From Armatimonadota bacterium (GTDB lineage: Bacteria; Armatimonadota; Armatimonadia; Armatimonadales; Armatimonadaceae): a stretch of 6,980 nucleotides of DNA. The notes beneath the pieces are model-generated. The model searched no databases. It was not told where the DNA came from and saw only the letters and a program-made list of their open reading frames with translations. Positions within the stretch are counted from its first letter, which is position 1; every line of letters begins with the position of its first letter. A program made the translations under genes and the position numbers. Where the stretch lies: positions 1 through 6,980 of the forward strand of contig JAURHZ010000125.1 in the NCBI GenBank assembly GCA_030833025.1, in the 5' to 3' direction. Of this stretch, positions 6,156 to 6,980 are shown in pieces.

Positions 6156-6698
6156 ATGCGATTCATTCAGGATCCGGAACATACGCCGGGGATGGGTATG
6201 GGGCGTGGCCGCGGCCAGGGGATGATGGGCAGCGGCATGGGTCACGCAGGCGACAAAGACCATATGATTGACATGGACACCATCCATGCGCTGTTTGACA
6301 ACGTCAAATCCATTAAGCGAACCGTTCGCAAACGCCCGGATGGCTTTGAGTCCATCACTGAGTCCAGCGACCAAAAGGTTGCCAGCATGCTCCAAGGGCA
6401 CGTGATGGCGATGAAAAGCCGCCTCGAAAAAGGGATGTTGATTCGGCGGGGTGATCCACTTTTCCGCGCCTTGTTTGAGAATGCAGACAAGATAACCGTT
6501 GAAGTGAAGACGACTCCAAATGGCATCCGTGTGATCGAAATGTCTAAGGACCCATATGTCATCAAGCTTTTGCATCTCCACTCGGAGGCAGTGAGTGGAT
6601 TTGTAAAGGATGGCCCACGCGGGATGGCGAAAATGCATCCCGTACCGCCGCCGCCTAAGGAAACCAGACCACAGCCGAAGCCAAAGACGGGACGTTAA
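6156..6698 (+). CDS. Met/Gly-rich protein with duplicated 47-residue module, unknown function
   Basis: I chose the ATG at 6156 (180 residues) because GAGG at 6144-6147 lies 8 bases upstream; the ATG at 6102 only adds 18 residues without a ribosome site. The N-terminal 30 residues are Met/Gly-rich (GMGMGRGRGQGMMGSGMGH). Two ungapped halves follow, residues 44-90 and 104-150, identical at 15 of 47 positions and sharing ALFxN, I, V, PxG, I, SxD, V, L and HxxA. The tail (about 160-180) is Pro/Lys-rich. The family, with phrases such as ITESxD, MKxRLExG and IRRxDPLFRxLF, is a recurring uncharacterised one, often next to copper genes as I recall. Members I recall are exported, but no signal peptide is visible here or in the 18-residue extension. 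It may have lost its export signal or act in the cytoplasm. It lies 133 bases after the glycosyltransferase and probably has its own promoter. Confidence 0.85.
   Translation: MRFIQDPEHTPGMGMGRGRGQGMMGSGMGHAGDKDHMIDMDTIHALFDNVKSIKRTVRKRPDGFESITESSDQKVASMLQGHVMAMKSRLEKGMLIRRGDPLFRALFENADKITVEVKTTPNGIRVIEMSKDPYVIKLLHLHSEAVSGFVKDGPRGMAKMHPVPPPPKETRPQPKPKTGR
6285..6425 (+). repeat. Internal protein repeat, module 1 (residues 44-90)
   Basis: This segment encodes the first 47-residue half of the Met/Gly-rich protein, from HALFDN to MKSRL. It aligns without gaps to residues 104-150, with H82 matching H142. The DNA itself is not recognisably repeated, so the duplication is old. Confidence 0.65.
6465..6605 (+). 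repeat. Internal protein repeat, module 2 (residues 104-150)
   Basis: This is the second half, from RALFEN to VSGFV. It is offset by exactly 60 residues from module 1. The intervening linker (91-103) holds the conserved-looking IRRGDPLF. Confidence 0.65.
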
Positions 6699-6949
6699 GG
6701 GGTAAGCCCGCGCGTCCGGCTGTAGCGCTGATCACGCACGTGCAGGCTGGCTTGACCGCTGGCCTGCTCTGGGGCACTAATGCCATAGTGTCGGAATGTC
6801 GTCCACTGCTGGTTGAGCCGTGACATCATTGCGGACGATAAAGCAAAACTACGCTCGCGCAGCTCTGGAACGTTGCACTGCCAAGGACAACGCGACAGAC
6901 CTTCTGGCGCAAATTTCCGCTTGTGTTGCAGGGCTGCTTGGATGTACAA
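6695..6949 (-). CDS. Unassigned minus-strand ORF, doubtful
   Basis: This ORF codes for 84 residues from a TTG, with an in-frame TGA 15 bases before it in coding direction. The product is basic and polar with many Arg, Gln and Ser; I do not recognise any family, signal peptide or membrane segment. Its TAA stop uses the same TTAA (6695-6698) as the TAA of the convergent plus-strand gene. A tail-to-tail arrangement is tidy but may be accidental. It has no clear ribosome site. The overlapping plus-strand frame from 6701 to about 6820 is also open and unrecognised, so this stretch could simply be noncoding or part of a degraded gene. Confidence 0.2.
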   Translation of the reverse strand: MYIQAALQHKRKFAPEGLSRCPWQCNVPELRERSFALSSAMMSRLNQQWTTFRHYGISAPEQASGQASLHVRDQRYSRTRGLTP

Positions 6950-6980
6950 CTCTCTCGCGAATCACTTTGGCCCAAAACAG

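Noticed and set aside
6063..6638. Minus-strand ORF of 191 residues
   Set aside because: Shadow of the Met/Gly-rich gene, whose plus-strand frame has the internal repeat, ribosome site and family phrases.

Overview
The window (6,980 bases, mid-range GC by eye) comes from a bacterium with an outer membrane. The main evidence is a signal-peptide protein with a predicted outer-membrane-barrel-like body, found with other secreted proteins. The lineage cannot be fixed from sequence alone. The protein families resemble those seen in metal-handling loci of Acidobacteria, Armatimonadetes, Gemmatimonadetes and Proteobacteria; this is recollection of the families, not a search.

Layout, all plus strand except one doubtful ORF. 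(1) 1-324 is the C-terminal quarter of an FAD-dependent alditol/xylitol oxidase, followed by an imperfect 64-bp repeat of its own 3' end (362-425). (2) 520-3809 holds three consecutive secreted-type genes: a small Cys-rich putative lipoprotein with an RGPP-containing tail, a His-rich YtkA/FixH-like multi-domain protein, and an eight-cysteine domain fused to a barrel-like protein with a DRQHPHD signature. The last two overlap by four bases (GTGA) and are probably translationally coupled. (3) 3888-6022 is a two-gene surface-sugar unit: UDP-galactopyranose mutase (glf) and a family 2 glycosyltransferase, a candidate galactofuranosyltransferase. (4) 6156-6698 encodes a Met/Gly/His-bearing protein whose core is an internal duplication of a 47-residue module. 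(5) 6699-6980 holds no recognisable gene, only an unassigned minus-strand ORF whose stop shares a TTAA with the preceding gene.

The secreted Cys-, His- and Met-rich proteins together suggest an uncharacterised envelope metal (probably copper) binding or resistance module. No metal ATPase, RND pump or metal regulator lies inside the window, so this is inference from motifs and family context. The glf-glycosyltransferase pair, between the metal-type genes, would supply and transfer galactofuranose to a cell-surface glycan. The most notable observations are two HX12HXHP motifs with identical spacing in the YtkA-like protein, the Cys8-barrel fusion, the internal 47-residue repeat of the last protein and its lack of a signal peptide, and the duplicated 3' end of the oxidase gene.
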